Source of the DNA: Parasulfitobacter algicola
Lineage (GTDB): Bacteria > Pseudomonadota > Alphaproteobacteria > Rhodobacterales > Rhodobacteraceae
NCBI RefSeq assembly: GCF_013315265.1
Contig: NZ_JABUFE010000003.1
Span: 186,001 to 250,000 of the forward strand
DNA: 64,000 nt
Reading direction: 5' to 3'
Position numbers and translations under genes: made by a program. The notes beneath the pieces are model-generated. The model saw nothing but the letters and a program-made list of their open reading frames with translations, was not told the DNA's origin and searched no databases. Positions 1-9,399 of the stretch are shown piece by piece (the stretch's first letter is position 1; each line of letters opens with the position of its first letter).

Positions 1-16
1 GGGAAGGTCAACGTCT

Positions 17-1075
17 TTGTCGTACACAACGCCTATCATTTTTGATGGCCATAATGATGTATTGTCCAAACTTTATCGCGCGGGCGGTCTGCCTGCTGCG
101 GAAACATTTGTGACGGGTCGTGATGGTGCAATTGATCTTAAAAAAGCAGCAAAGGGCGGTTTTGGCGGTGGTTTTTTCGCCCTTTATGTCCCGTCCCCCA
201 TTGATGTAGATTTTAAGTTTCAGCAAATGACCAAGCCGCAATACGATCTGCCCTTGCCAGAGCCGATTGATTGGGAAGATGCGCTGCCTGTTGTGATGTC
301 ACAGGCCGCTATCCTGTTTGATCTGGAACGGCGGGATGTTCTGAAAGTGTGCCGCACAGTGGATGACATTCGAAATGCGATGGCTGCAGACAAGATCGCC
401 GCCATCTTTCATATCGAAGGGGCTGAAGCGATTGATCCGGATTTGCACACTTTGGAGGTGCTCTATCAAGCAGGGCTGCGGTCCCTTGGCCCAGTTTGGA
501 GCCGTAATACAGTCTTTGGTCACGGTGTACCATTCCGGTACCCGTCGAGCCCCGATATTGGCGATGGTCTTACGGATCACGGCCTGCGGCTGGTGCGGCG
601 TTGTAGTGAATTAAGCATTATGATTGATCTGTCGCATCTGAATGAAGCTGGGTTTTGGGATGTTGCACGTCATTCGCAAAAACCGTTAGTCGCAACCCAT
701 TCGAATGCGCATGCCATTTGTCCACATGCCCGCAATCTGACCGATGATCAGCTAATGGCTATCGCAGAAAGTGACGGTATGGTGGGGGTGAATTTCGCTG
801 TTGCCTTTTTGCGCGATGACGGGCGGATGGTGGCGGATGTACCGATAGAACAGATGCTGCGACATCTGGATCATCTGATCACCAAATTGGGCGAAGACCG
901 CGTTGGGCTTGGCTCTGATTATGACGGTGCGGTTATGCCTGAAGGTTTGACCAGTGTCGCTGACTTGCCGAAACTAAGACAAACAATGAAAGAGCACGGA
1001 TACGATAATATGCTTATCGAAAAACTGTGCCATGCCAACTGGTTGCGCGTTCTTGAAAAGACCTGGGGGTCATGA
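17..1075 (+). CDS. Membrane dipeptidase, peptidase family M19
   Basis: Zinc dipeptidase of the renal-dipeptidase type, expected to hydrolyse dipeptides in the cytoplasm; no signal peptide is visible. Metal-ligand motif GHND is at residues 11-14, the bridging glutamate is in HIEGAE (E134), and later ligand segments are ATHSNAH and GLGSDYDG. The 352-residue length is normal for the family. The TTG start at 17 is preceded by GGGAAGG at 1-7, a good ribosome binding site, but the frame is open to the window edge so a longer N-terminus is not excluded. It lies 46 bases upstream of a complete peptide ABC importer on the same strand, which suggests that the imported peptides are its substrates (inference). 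Confidence 0.9.
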   Translation: MSYTTPIIFDGHNDVLSKLYRAGGLPAAETFVTGRDGAIDLKKAAKGGFGGGFFALYVPSPIDVDFKFQQMTKPQYDLPLPEPIDWEDALPVVMSQAAILFDLERRDVLKVCRTVDDIRNAMAADKIAAIFHIEGAEAIDPDLHTLEVLYQAGLRSLGPVWSRNTVFGHGVPFRYPSSPDIGDGLTDHGLRLVRRCSELSIMIDLSHLNEAGFWDVARHSQKPLVATHSNAHAICPHARNLTDDQLMAIAESDGMVGVNFAVAFLRDDGRMVADVPIEQMLRHLDHLITKLGEDRVGLGSDYDGAVMPEGLTSVADLPKLRQTMKEHGYDNMLIEKLCHANWLRVLEKTWGS

Positions 1076-1121
1076 ACAAATGCGTTTCCACAACAAAAAC
1101 GACAACAGAAGAGGTAACTTT

Positions 1122-2720
1122 ATGAAAACCTTAAATACCCTTATGAAAGGCGCCGCACTTGGGCTGGCGCTTGGCCTTATGGCGGCTCCTGCGACATTCG
1201 CGGAAACGCCATCTAACATGCTGGTGATTGCGCACCGAATTGATGATCTGACGTCGATGGATCCGGCTGAAAGCTTTGAAATTCAAGGCTCTGACGCAAG
1301 CCGTAACATGTATATGAAGCTGGTCAATCTTGATCCGACGAACCTTGACGGTGGCTATGTCGCTGAGCTGGCTGAAAGCTGGACCGTCAGCGAAGATGGA
1401 CGCACGATCACGTTCACAATTCGGGATGATATCAATTTCCATTCGGGCAATCCCGTGCGTGCTGAAGACGCTGAATTTTCACTGCGACGCGCAATTCTTT
1501 TGGACAAAACGCCCGCGTTTATCCTAAAGCAATTCGGCTTTACCCCCGAAAATGTAGAGCAGACTATTGTTGCAGACGGCAATACGTTGTCGATCACAAC
1601 TGACAAGCGTTATGCGACATCTTTTGTTCTGAACTGTCTGACCGCGACCATAGGTGGAATTGTAGACAAAGAACTGGTTATGGCCAATGAAGTTGACGGT
1701 GATATGGGCAACACATGGTTGCGCACAAACTCAGCGGGATCTGGTGCATATCGTCTGGTTAGCTGGAAGCCAGATGAGAGCCTGACACTGCAATCCAATC
1801 CTGACTTCCATCTAGGCGCACCTGCGATGGAACGTGTGATCGTCCGTCATGTGATCGAAAGCGCGTCCCAAAGACTGTTGCTGGAACGCGGTGATATTGA
1901 TGTCGCCCGCAACCTGAACCCTGAAGACGTTGCCGGTGCATCTAATGCTGACAATGTTGTCATTCATGACGAACTGCGCGGCAGACTGATGTACGCAGCT
2001 TTGAACCAAAAACACCCAGAGCTGTCAAAGCCGCAGGTGCGTCAGGCATTCAAGTACCTAATCGACTATGAAGGCATGCAAAACAGTTTTCTGAAAGGGC
2101 AGTACACAACGCATCAGAACTTCTTGCCCAAGACCTATCTGGGTGCAGTTGATGAAAATCCGTTCAGTCTTGATATCGAAAAAGCCAAGGCGCTTTTGGC
2201 GGAAGCCGGTGTCGATGGCATGGAGCTGGAACTGGGTGTGCGTGAAGCACAGGAACGTATCGAGATCGCGCAATCCTTGCAAAATACAGCCGCTCAGGTT
2301 GGGATAAAGATCAATATAACCGTAGGGACATCCAAGCAAATTCTGGCACGCTACCGTGCGCGCGAACTGGATATCTATGTGGGCGCTTGGGGGCCGGATT
2401 ACCCTGATCCACATACAAATGCGGGTACATTTGCCTATAACCCTGACAACAGTGACGAAGCGAACGCCACAGGTCTGCTGGCGTGGCGCAATGGTTGGGA
2501 TACTGGTGGTTTAACTGAAATGGTCGATGCAGCCGTTGTCGAGAATGATCGTGAAACACGTGCGCAGATGTACCGTGATATTCAGGCACAGTTCCGCGAA
2601 ACATCGCCCTTTATTGTGATGTTCCAGCTGACTGAACAAATTGGTCGTCAGGAAAACGTACAGGGCCTTAGCCTTGGTGGGCCGATCACGAATGCTGCTT
2701 ACTGGAATGTGACCAAGTAA
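1122..2720 (+). CDS. Peptide ABC transporter substrate-binding protein (SBP family 5)
   Basis: Periplasmic binding protein of the DppA/OppA class that captures peptides for the adjacent importer. The ATG at 1122 is chosen over an earlier in-frame start because it follows AGAGG and begins a classical signal peptide (MKTLNTLMKG, then a hydrophobic stretch ending in ATFA). The mature protein carries the family pattern of an N-terminal segment with ESWTVSEDG and FTIRDDINFHSG, then DPHTNAG-type lobes near the C-terminus. About 532 residues, the usual length. First of five genes packed with no or negative spacing. The exact ligand (dipeptide, oligopeptide, other) cannot be read from the sequence. 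Confidence 0.92.
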   Translation: MKTLNTLMKGAALGLALGLMAAPATFAETPSNMLVIAHRIDDLTSMDPAESFEIQGSDASRNMYMKLVNLDPTNLDGGYVAELAESWTVSEDGRTITFTIRDDINFHSGNPVRAEDAEFSLRRAILLDKTPAFILKQFGFTPENVEQTIVADGNTLSITTDKRYATSFVLNCLTATIGGIVDKELVMANEVDGDMGNTWLRTNSAGSGAYRLVSWKPDESLTLQSNPDFHLGAPAMERVIVRHVIESASQRLLLERGDIDVARNLNPEDVAGASNADNVVIHDELRGRLMYAALNQKHPELSKPQVRQAFKYLIDYEGMQNSFLKGQYTTHQNFLPKTYLGAVDENPFSLDIEKAKALLAEAGVDGMELELGVREAQERIEIAQSLQNTAAQVGIKINITVGTSKQILARYRARELDIYVGAWGPDYPDPHTNAGTFAYNPDNSDEANATGLLAWRNGWDTGGLTEMVDAAVVENDRETRAQMYRDIQAQFRETSPFIVMFQLTEQIGRQENVQGLSLGGPITNAAYWNVTK

Positions 2721-3779
2721 ATGGCCGTAACCGACACAAATCGTGAAAGGCGCCGTCGTGCGCCTTTTGCAAAATGGGTCAAAACCACGCTTTTGACGCT
2801 TGGCTCAATCGCCGTGACGATGCTGGGTCTGGTCTTTGTGACCTTTATCATCGGCCGCGTGATGCCGATTGACCCGGTTTTGTCGATCGTGGGCGAACGC
2901 GCCTCGCAATCGACGTATGATGCAGTTTATCTGCAGCTTGGGCTGGATAAACCGCTGATCGTGCAATTCTGGTATTATCTTTGGGATGTCATACAGGGTG
3001 ATTTTGGCATGTCATTGCGGACAGCCCGTCCTGTGTCGGATGATATCGCCCGCGTTTTTCCTGCAACGCTAGAACTGGCAACCATTGGTGTTTTCATAGG
3101 CATTTTTCTGGGTGTACCTCTTGGCGTAATCGCAGCCGTTCGTCGTGGATCGTGGATCGACCAGATCGCGCGGGTTGTGGCGTTAGTGGGATATTCCATG
3201 CCGATCTTCTGGCTGGGACTGATGGGGCTTTTGCTGTTTTACGGCATTCTTGGCTGGGTCAGCGGACCCGGCAGATTGGGTATTTTTTACGAAGACATCG
3301 TACCCACCCGAACCGGCATGATCCTTATCGATTCCGCCATTGCAGGGGAATGGGCCGTTTTCCGAAATGCCTTTAGCCATATTATTCTGCCTGCATCGCT
3401 GTTGGGGTATTATTCACTGGCCTATATCAGCCGAATGACCCGGTCGTTCATGCTGGAACAGTTAAGTGCCGAATACATCACCACTGCGCGCGTCAAAGGC
3501 ATGTCGGAAAGTGCTGTGATCTGGCGCCATGCGTTCAAAAACATCCGTGTGCAATTGATCACTGTGATCGCCTTGTCTTACGCAAACCTGCTGGAAGGGT
3601 CGGTCCTGACCGAGATAATCTTTTCCTGGCCTGGCATCGGTAGCTATATCACAACGTCCCTTCTTAGCGCGGATATGAATGCGGTTTTGGGTGGCACCGT
3701 TGTTGTAGGGCTGATCTTTATCCTGCTGAATATATTTTCGGACCTGCTTTACAGGTTCTTTGATCCGAGATCGAAATAA
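2721..3779 (+). CDS. Peptide ABC transporter permease (DppB-like)
   Basis: Inner-membrane permease of the DppB/OppB class. An N-terminal membrane helix after a basic stretch is followed by a loop containing GLDKPLIVQFWYYL and GDFGMSL, then five further hydrophobic segments. The EAA-type cytoplasmic loop that docks to the ATPase is the region EYITTARVKGMSE..WRHAFKN. The ATG directly follows the stop of the binding-protein gene, and the stop overlaps the next start as TAATG, so translation is probably coupled. A length of 352 residues is slightly longer than the classical DppB. Confidence 0.93.
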   Translation: MAVTDTNRERRRRAPFAKWVKTTLLTLGSIAVTMLGLVFVTFIIGRVMPIDPVLSIVGERASQSTYDAVYLQLGLDKPLIVQFWYYLWDVIQGDFGMSLRTARPVSDDIARVFPATLELATIGVFIGIFLGVPLGVIAAVRRGSWIDQIARVVALVGYSMPIFWLGLMGLLLFYGILGWVSGPGRLGIFYEDIVPTRTGMILIDSAIAGEWAVFRNAFSHIILPASLLGYYSLAYISRMTRSFMLEQLSAEYITTARVKGMSESAVIWRHAFKNIRVQLITVIALSYANLLEGSVLTEIIFSWPGIGSYITTSLLSADMNAVLGGTVVVGLIFILLNIFSDLLYRFFDPRSK

Positions 3780-4696
3780 TGAACACGCCAACCTCCTATC
3801 GTGCATGGTTGCTGACGGATGCGCCGACATCGCGAAATCATGCACGCCTGTCCAGCTTTTACAAAGGCTGGCTGTCGTTTCGATCCAATCCAATGGCGAT
3901 GTTCGGTTTGGGTATTCTGATCGCCTTGCTGTTGATTGCCCTTTTTGCGCCCATTCTTGCCCCCCATGATTGGCAAGCACAGGATTTGTCAAACCGATTG
4001 CAACCCCTGGGCACGCCGGGTCACATCCTAGGCACCGACAGTCTGGGTCGCGATATTCTAAGTCGTTTGATCGAGGGCACTCAGATCACACTTTATATCG
4101 TGACGCTGGTTGCCCTGATTGCACCAGTGGCCGGGTTGCTGGTCGGAACGGTGGCAGGATATGCCGGTGGCTGGGTTGATGTGGTCCTGATGCGGATTAC
4201 AGATATATTTCTGGCTTTTCCGCGCCTTGTTCTGGCGCTGGCGTTCGTTGCCGCTCTTGGGGCCGGAATCGAAAATGCAGTGCTGGCGATTTCGCTGACG
4301 GCCTGGCCGCCTTATGCGCGGATCGCGCGCGCGGAAACGCTGACAATACGATCATCCGATTATATCGCTGCGATCAGATTGCAGGGGGCAGGTCCGTTTA
4401 GGATCATCATCAAACACATCTGGCCGCTTTGTATTTCGTCGTTAATTGTGCGCGTGACGCTTGATATGGCCGGTATTATTCTGGCCGCAGCTGGCCTTGG
4501 CTTTTTGGGGCTTGGCGCGCAACCCCCAAGCCCGGAATGGGGTGCGATGATTTCCGAAGGGCGTCGCTTTATTCTGGATCACTGGTGGGTTGCCACTATG
4601 CCTGGTCTTGCAATTTTTACCGTATCGTTGGCGTTCAATCTTTTGGGGGATGGTTTGCGTGATGTGCTGGATCCAAAAGACGGGGACAGCCAATGA
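3779..4696 (+). CDS. Peptide ABC transporter permease (DppC-like)
   Basis: Second permease of the importer, DppC/OppC class. It has an N-terminal cytoplasmic segment (FYKGWLSFRSNPMAMFG), a first membrane helix ending in APILAPHD, the typical HILGTDSLGRDILSRL motif, and an EAA loop with SDYIAAIRLQGAGPFRIIIKH. It ends with GDGLRDVLDPKD, a hallmark of the family. 305 residues, normal length. Its start overlaps the previous stop and its end overlaps the next start (ATGA), consistent with one polycistronic message. Confidence 0.93.
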   Translation: MNTPTSYRAWLLTDAPTSRNHARLSSFYKGWLSFRSNPMAMFGLGILIALLLIALFAPILAPHDWQAQDLSNRLQPLGTPGHILGTDSLGRDILSRLIEGTQITLYIVTLVALIAPVAGLLVGTVAGYAGGWVDVVLMRITDIFLAFPRLVLALAFVAALGAGIENAVLAISLTAWPPYARIARAETLTIRSSDYIAAIRLQGAGPFRIIIKHIWPLCISSLIVRVTLDMAGIILAAAGLGFLGLGAQPPSPEWGAMISEGRRFILDHWWVATMPGLAIFTVSLAFNLLGDGLRDVLDPKDGDSQ

Positions 4697-5547
4697 CCCT
4701 GCTTGATGTACAAAACCTGTGGGTGAAATTCCCAAACCGGCAGGGCGTCTTTGACGCTGTGCGCGGTGTTTCGTTTTCGCTTGGTCGTGAACGGTTAGGC
4801 ATTGTTGGGGAAAGCGGGTCGGGCAAATCCATGACCGGGCGTGCCATTCTGCGGCTGATCCGTAAGCCTGGCATTGTTCAGGCTGATCATATCGCATTGG
4901 AAGGCCGCAATCTGCTGAACCTGCCCGAGGTCGAGATGCGCAAGGTGCGCGGGCAGCAGATTTCAATGGTGATGCAGGATCCAAAGTTTTCATTGAACCC
5001 GGTGATGCGTATCGGTGATCAGATTATGGAAGCCTATCTGCTGCACAATCGTACCTCCAAAGCGCAGGCGCGCGCCAAATCGCTTGAGATGCTACGCGCG
5101 GTATCCATCAACGACCCGGAACGTGTCATGCGTGCCTATCCGCACGAGATGTCAGGCGGGATGGGGCAACGTATCATGATCGCAATGATGCTGATCCCCG
5201 ATCCGAAAATTCTGATTGCGGATGAACCAACATCCGCTTTGGATGTATCGGTCCAGCGTCAAGTGCTTGATATCATGGATGGCTTGGTCAAAGAGCGTGG
5301 CATGGGGTTAATCTTTATCAGTCACGATTTGAACCTTGTGTCCGAATTTTGTGACCGCGTACTGATCATGTATGCAGGCCAAATTGTTGAAGTTTGCGAT
5401 GCTGATAAATTGCACGATGCACAACACCCCTATACGCAAGGGTTATTGCAATCCTTGCCGCGTCTGGACCAGCCACGGAAATATTTGCCCGTTCTGCAAC
5501 GAGAAGACGACTGGCAAAAGGCGCCAATTGCAGGGGATCAGGCATGA
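4693..5547 (+). CDS. Peptide ABC transporter ATPase (DppD-like)
   Basis: Cytoplasmic ATPase subunit of the importer. Walker A is GESGSGKS (about residues 39-46), the Q-loop is VMQDPKFSLNP, the signature is MSGGMGQR, Walker B is ILIADEPTSALD and the switch histidine lies in FISHDLN. After Walker B comes the oligopeptide-type C-terminal segment with HPYTQGLL. At 284 residues the C-terminus is shorter than the classical 320-330 and I do not see the full cysteine cluster found in many DppD proteins. Overlaps its neighbours by four bases on both sides. Confidence 0.92.
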   Translation: MTLLDVQNLWVKFPNRQGVFDAVRGVSFSLGRERLGIVGESGSGKSMTGRAILRLIRKPGIVQADHIALEGRNLLNLPEVEMRKVRGQQISMVMQDPKFSLNPVMRIGDQIMEAYLLHNRTSKAQARAKSLEMLRAVSINDPERVMRAYPHEMSGGMGQRIMIAMMLIPDPKILIADEPTSALDVSVQRQVLDIMDGLVKERGMGLIFISHDLNLVSEFCDRVLIMYAGQIVEVCDADKLHDAQHPYTQGLLQSLPRLDQPRKYLPVLQREDDWQKAPIAGDQA

Positions 5548-6287
5548 TCAAAGTTGAAAATCTGAATGTCTGGTTTGATGATGGATATGACCGCGTTGAC
5601 GCTGTGCGCGGCGCAAGTTTTAACGTCAATCAGGGCGAAAGTTTTGGCCTTGTCGGCGAAAGCGGGTCAGGAAAATCGACTATTTTGCGTGCAATGACAG
5701 GGCTTGCACCAACGTGGTCAGGTCGGATCGAAATTGATGGGTTGGCCTTACATGGCCACAAACGGAACCGTGATTTTTATAAAACTGTACAAATGGTGTT
5801 TCAGGACCCCTATGCATCGCTGCACCCACGTCATTCTGTTGATCAGGTTCTGGGCGAAGCCCTGCACCTGCAAGGGTTTCGCGATATCGATACGCGTGTT
5901 GTTAAACTGCTGGATGATGTGGGGTTGGATCGTAAGTTCCGGTTCCGATACCCCCACCAGCTGTCTGGCGGTCAACGTCAACGCGTCGCCATCGCCCGTG
6001 CATTGGCAGGTGAACCCAAGGTGCTGTTGCTTGATGAACCTACATCCGCGCTTGATGTGTCAGTGCAGGCCGAGATTTTGAATCTGCTTACCGATTTGCG
6101 CGAAGAACATGGGCTAACCTATCTGATGGTGTCACACGACTTGCCTGTTATCGGCCATATGTGTGAACGTCTGGCTGTGATGAAAAGCGGTGAAATTGTC
6201 GAGGTGATGGATGTCACACAACTGCGCCAAATGCAGGCCAAACATCCGTATTCCCAAGAACTTATCGGCGTTTCCGTGGCGCATTAA
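5544..6287 (+). CDS. Peptide ABC transporter ATPase (DppF-like)
   Basis: Second ATPase of the importer. Walker A GESGSGKST, Q-loop FQDPYASLHPRH, signature LSGGQRQR, Walker B LLLDEPTSALDVS and switch VSHDLPVI are all present. The protein is 247 residues and stops soon after HPYSQEL, lacking the longer C-terminal extension of many DppF proteins; the DppD partner is short as well, so the pair looks like a compact lineage rather than a truncation. Its stop codon overlaps by four bases the stop of the opposite-strand lysozyme gene. Confidence 0.92.
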   Translation: MIKVENLNVWFDDGYDRVDAVRGASFNVNQGESFGLVGESGSGKSTILRAMTGLAPTWSGRIEIDGLALHGHKRNRDFYKTVQMVFQDPYASLHPRHSVDQVLGEALHLQGFRDIDTRVVKLLDDVGLDRKFRFRYPHQLSGGQRQRVAIARALAGEPKVLLLDEPTSALDVSVQAEILNLLTDLREEHGLTYLMVSHDLPVIGHMCERLAVMKSGEIVEVMDVTQLRQMQAKHPYSQELIGVSVAH

Positions 6288-6913
6288 GCATTTGCGTCTG
6301 CTGATATCGGTTTGCCAGATTCCACAAGTGCGGGCCGTCCCAGAAGCGCATCCAATTCATTGCGAATATCAATCTGTATGGCGCTGCTGAAAATAGGGCT
6401 GTAATTTGCGGTAAGACGTGTGATTTCAGTGATCGTTCCGCGGTTTGACCAGATGCCATCAAAAAACAGATCGCGTTCTTTTTCCCGACGTGGAATAATT
6501 TCGGGCGGTCTGCGCCAATTCAAAAAAGCGCGCCGTGCGCCGGAAATATCATCTGCTTTCCAAAGCTGAACCCAAGTCGCACGGGTAATACCACCGGTGT
6601 TATAATCAAATGACAAGGCGGCGGCGAATTGCGGCTCGGTCAGTTCAAACCCGTCAAAGGCACTGCGCACCCTGCGTGCATAGCGGTCCAATACCCAAAG
6701 CCAAACTTCAAGACAGCGAATGAGCGGTTGCGGATTATCGATATAACGCTCGACACTATGACCGCTGGAATTGGTTACCCCAATGCTCCAAGTCCAGACA
6801 CCAACGCTATCGCGATAGGCTTGTCGAACCAAAGCCTCGTGATGGGCAATTTCAAGTGCGGTTCTTACGGTAATCTGCATATGTGGCCCATTCATTGCAA
6901 AAACGATCAACAT
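6284..6913 (-). CDS. Phage-type lysozyme (glycoside hydrolase family 24-like)
   Basis: Probable muramidase. The catalytic arrangement E-x8-D-x5-T of T4/P22-type lysozymes is visible at residues 26, 35 and 41 (E in HHEALV, D in YRDSVG, T in VWTW), followed by the family's second conserved block with FAAALSFDYNTGG and REKERDLFFDG. 209 residues from the ATG at 6913; an ATG at 6880 (MQITVRTAL) is an alternative, and no convincing ribosome binding site decides between them. No signal peptide or membrane helix is visible, so export would need a holin or another route. No phage structural genes surround it. It converges on and overlaps the importer's last gene. Confidence 0.75.
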   Translation of the reverse strand: MLIVFAMNGPHMQITVRTALEIAHHEALVRQAYRDSVGVWTWSIGVTNSSGHSVERYIDNPQPLIRCLEVWLWVLDRYARRVRSAFDGFELTEPQFAAALSFDYNTGGITRATWVQLWKADDISGARRAFLNWRRPPEIIPRREKERDLFFDGIWSNRGTITEITRLTANYSPIFSSAIQIDIRNELDALLGRPALVESGKPISADANA

Positions 6914-7133
6914 AGCTAGGCTGTGCTTGATACTTTTTATGCGTTCTGTTTGTCATACTTGTGGACCTGCCGCATCGGACTGTCCCTATTATCGATATTT
7001 TTGGCCGTTCCCTGCTGAAACTGATCAAGCCGATACGCAAAACATCGCAGACAGTAGAATCTGCCGGTACGGCAAACTTTGCACTGTCACACTAATCTGG
7101 TGTCAAATCATCAAAATCTGTTAAGGGCGGGCT

Positions 7134-8483
7134 ATGACGCTGCTTACCCCCCTTCGGCAGGCCTTGTCCGAGGTTCCCGATACGCTTCGTTTGGCCGTTC
7201 CGATTATTGTCGGTTTATCAGCGGCAATGCTGATTGGCGTGGTCGATACAATTATGATTGCCCCTTTGGGCACAACCGCTTTGGCGGCGGTGGGGCTGGC
7301 AAGCGCTGCTTTGGTTATCCTGTACTCTGCGCTTTATGGATTGGTGTCAGTGGTCGGTATCGAAATCGCGCGTCGCTATGGTACCGGGCGATCCGATGAT
7401 GTTGCATCATCGCTTCGCAATGGCACGGTTTTGGGTTTGGTTGCGGGCAGTCTTGCAGCGGTTGGAATGATGGTTGCATTTCCACTGCTTAGATATCTGG
7501 ATCAACCGCCTGAAGTGCTGCCGGTTTTGTGGCCCTATTGGGTTACGATGGCCATGGTTCTGATCCCGTTTTCAATGCTTTATGTGTTCAAGGGATTTTA
7601 TGACGCCATTGGCCGCCCTTGGGTTGGCGCAGGTTTTGCAATGCTAAGCGTTCTGGTCAACATTCCACTGAATTGGCTGTTGATCCATGGTGTTGGGGGC
7701 TGGCAAGGACTTGGATTGATGGGGGCAGGGATCGCGAGCTTTCTGTCAGAATGTACGGCCCTTCTGGCTGCTTGGGCCTTTTGGCGATACAGAAATACCA
7801 TGGCTGAATTTCGAGGCGCAGCTGCGATATCAATTCGCGATATGAGCCGCCAATTGCACGATGGAGGGCCAATTGCGTTGGCTTATACCGGCGAAGGTGC
7901 ATCCTATTCCTTTGTTGGTATTATGCTGGGCTGGTTGGGGGTCGTCGCCCTTGCTGCCAATCAGATTGTTGGTTCGATCAGCACGGTGATTTATATGCTA
8001 CCGCTTGGTATGTCTGCGGCGGTGGGTATTCGTATCAGCCTGGCAATGGGTGCGGGACAAGTCGAACGCGTCCGTAGTATCGGCATCGGGGCAATTGCAG
8101 CAGTTGTTGTTTGGATGCTATTCATAACGCTTCTTTTGATTGCATTTCGCGATAATATTGCGCGTGGCCTGTCAGCGGATCCCGCAGTGATAACCGTTGC
8201 GTCCACAATGTTTTTGAGCGTTGCACTCATGCAGGTCTTTGATGGTGTTCAGTCCACGGCCCTTGGTGCATTGCGTGGCCTGATGGACAATCGCGCGCCT
8301 TCAATCATCTCATTGATTGCATATTGGCCCGTGGCTTTGCCAGCAGCCTATTTATTCGGTTTCGTTCTGGATCTGGGCCCAAGCGGAATCTGGATTGGAT
8401 ATGGTATTGGCCTGTCGGTGGCGGCCTTTGCGCTTTTGTTCAGGTTCTATCGCAAATCGCAACTTTCCAGCGAAGATATATGA
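7134..8483 (+). CDS. MATE family multidrug/drug:cation antiporter
   Basis: Integral membrane exporter of the multidrug and toxic compound extrusion family, 449 residues with roughly twelve hydrophobic segments. The N-terminal half shows the typical TLRLAVPIIVGLSAAMLIGVVDTIMI and GTTALAAVGLAS segments; the second half repeats the fold from about residue 235 (GGPIALAYTGEGASYSF). Start ATG at 7134 follows an AGGGCGG ribosome binding site. The substrate cannot be inferred. It sits alone, 75 bases upstream of a LuxR-type gene; whether it belongs to that accessory cluster is open. Confidence 0.88.
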   Translation: MTLLTPLRQALSEVPDTLRLAVPIIVGLSAAMLIGVVDTIMIAPLGTTALAAVGLASAALVILYSALYGLVSVVGIEIARRYGTGRSDDVASSLRNGTVLGLVAGSLAAVGMMVAFPLLRYLDQPPEVLPVLWPYWVTMAMVLIPFSMLYVFKGFYDAIGRPWVGAGFAMLSVLVNIPLNWLLIHGVGGWQGLGLMGAGIASFLSECTALLAAWAFWRYRNTMAEFRGAAAISIRDMSRQLHDGGPIALAYTGEGASYSFVGIMLGWLGVVALAANQIVGSISTVIYMLPLGMSAAVGIRISLAMGAGQVERVRSIGIGAIAAVVVWMLFITLLLIAFRDNIARGLSADPAVITVASTMFLSVALMQVFDGVQSTALGALRGLMDNRAPSIISLIAYWPVALPAAYLFGFVLDLGPSGIWIGYGIGLSVAAFALLFRFYRKSQLSSEDI

Positions 8484-8558
8484 TGCCCATAGACAAAGGC
8501 ACATTCTATATTAAGTATACAGAAACGCATTGATAGCTTTGGGTGCTGGTAACACAAT

Positions 8559-9224
8559 ATGCTTGCAACACTCATTCCCAACTTTGATGAAGAAATTGCC
8601 AAAATTCATGAAATTGGGCGATCAGGTGTGTTCATGGTTTTTGGTTTCTCATTTTTTGGACCAGAACATGTTTACCAAAATTATCCCAAGGAATGGAGCG
8701 AGCTTTACCAAAAGCGCAATTATTATTTCGCGGATCCTGTTTTTGCATGGTCGCTCTCTTATACCGGCCGTAAACGGTGGTCTGATTTAAAGATGCATGA
8801 CATGCGCAATGTCATGAAGGATTCCAAACAATTTGGACTAAAATATGGGGCAAGCTTTTCCAAGAAAAATGGCTTGACGCAATCATTTCTGTCAGTGGCT
8901 CGGCCAGATCGCGAACTGACAGATGTTGAGATGGAATTCATTGATGCAAAGTTTTGCACATGGGTGCAGCTGGTAATGGAAAAGCCACGCCTGACGGATG
9001 CCGAGTTAGATGTTCTGCGATGCCTTAGGGACGGGTTTTCGCAAAGCGAGATTGCAGAGATTTTGCAGATATCGGAATCTACCGTTAAACAGCGTGCGAT
9101 CAAATCATGCAAAAAGCTAAATGCGCGCACTAGAACGCAAGCTGTGGCAATTGCTGTTGCGCGCAATTACCTGACCACTGAATATGGTCAGCAAAGCAAA
9201 TTAGCTGTCCAATTATCCAAGTAA
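8559..9224 (+). CDS. LuxR-type acyl-homoserine-lactone receptor/regulator (solo)
   Basis: Transcription factor with an N-terminal autoinducer-binding domain (about residues 1-135) and a C-terminal LuxR helix-turn-helix (about 143-200: LTDAELDVLRCLRDGFSQSEIAEIL, then ISESTVKQR). Residues matching the conserved ligand pocket are visible: W46, Y50, D59-P60 and W64. 221 residues, slightly shorter than typical LuxR proteins. No luxI-type synthase gene is in the window, so it is a solo receptor here or its synthase lies elsewhere. It stands directly upstream of the 34-residue peptide gene and its modification/export genes, making it their likely regulator (inference). Confidence 0.88.
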   Translation: MLATLIPNFDEEIAKIHEIGRSGVFMVFGFSFFGPEHVYQNYPKEWSELYQKRNYYFADPVFAWSLSYTGRKRWSDLKMHDMRNVMKDSKQFGLKYGASFSKKNGLTQSFLSVARPDRELTDVEMEFIDAKFCTWVQLVMEKPRLTDAELDVLRCLRDGFSQSEIAEILQISESTVKQRAIKSCKKLNARTRTQAVAIAVARNYLTTEYGQQSKLAVQLSK

Positions 9225-9288
9225 TTAAGGCATTTTTATATTTTATAAAAACCGATCAACCACTAAATATAATTTAATTGTGTAGAAT

Positions 9289-9317
9289 ATGTCTTATTGG
9301 ACATGCCCAAAAGACAT
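9289..9317. promoter_or_regulatory. Nested inverted repeat upstream of the small peptide gene, candidate LuxR operator
   Basis: ATGTCTT (9289-9295) and AAGACAT (9311-9317) form a perfect 7-bp inverted repeat, with TTGG (9297-9300) and CCAA (9307-9310) inside as a second pair. A shorter dyad ATGTC-N6-GACAT (9289-9304) overlaps it. The size and TGTC/GACA arms are compatible with a lux-box-like site, and it lies about 80 bases upstream of the peptide start. No matching promoter at the classical spacing was convincing, so the assignment is tentative. Confidence 0.4.
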
Positions 9318-9399
9318 TTTAACGGTATTTCTCTTTTTTAACGCAATGCAATAAAGTATAAAAGTTACGTTAATTATCTGTATCAGGAGTATTATAAAT

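Noticed and set aside
1032-1121. Upstream start for the peptide-binding protein
   Set aside because: Overlaps the dipeptidase end and would bury the signal peptide; ATG at 1122 has the ribosome binding site.
6927-7124. Short plus-strand frame before the MATE gene
   Set aside because: No ribosome binding site, no domain, random composition.
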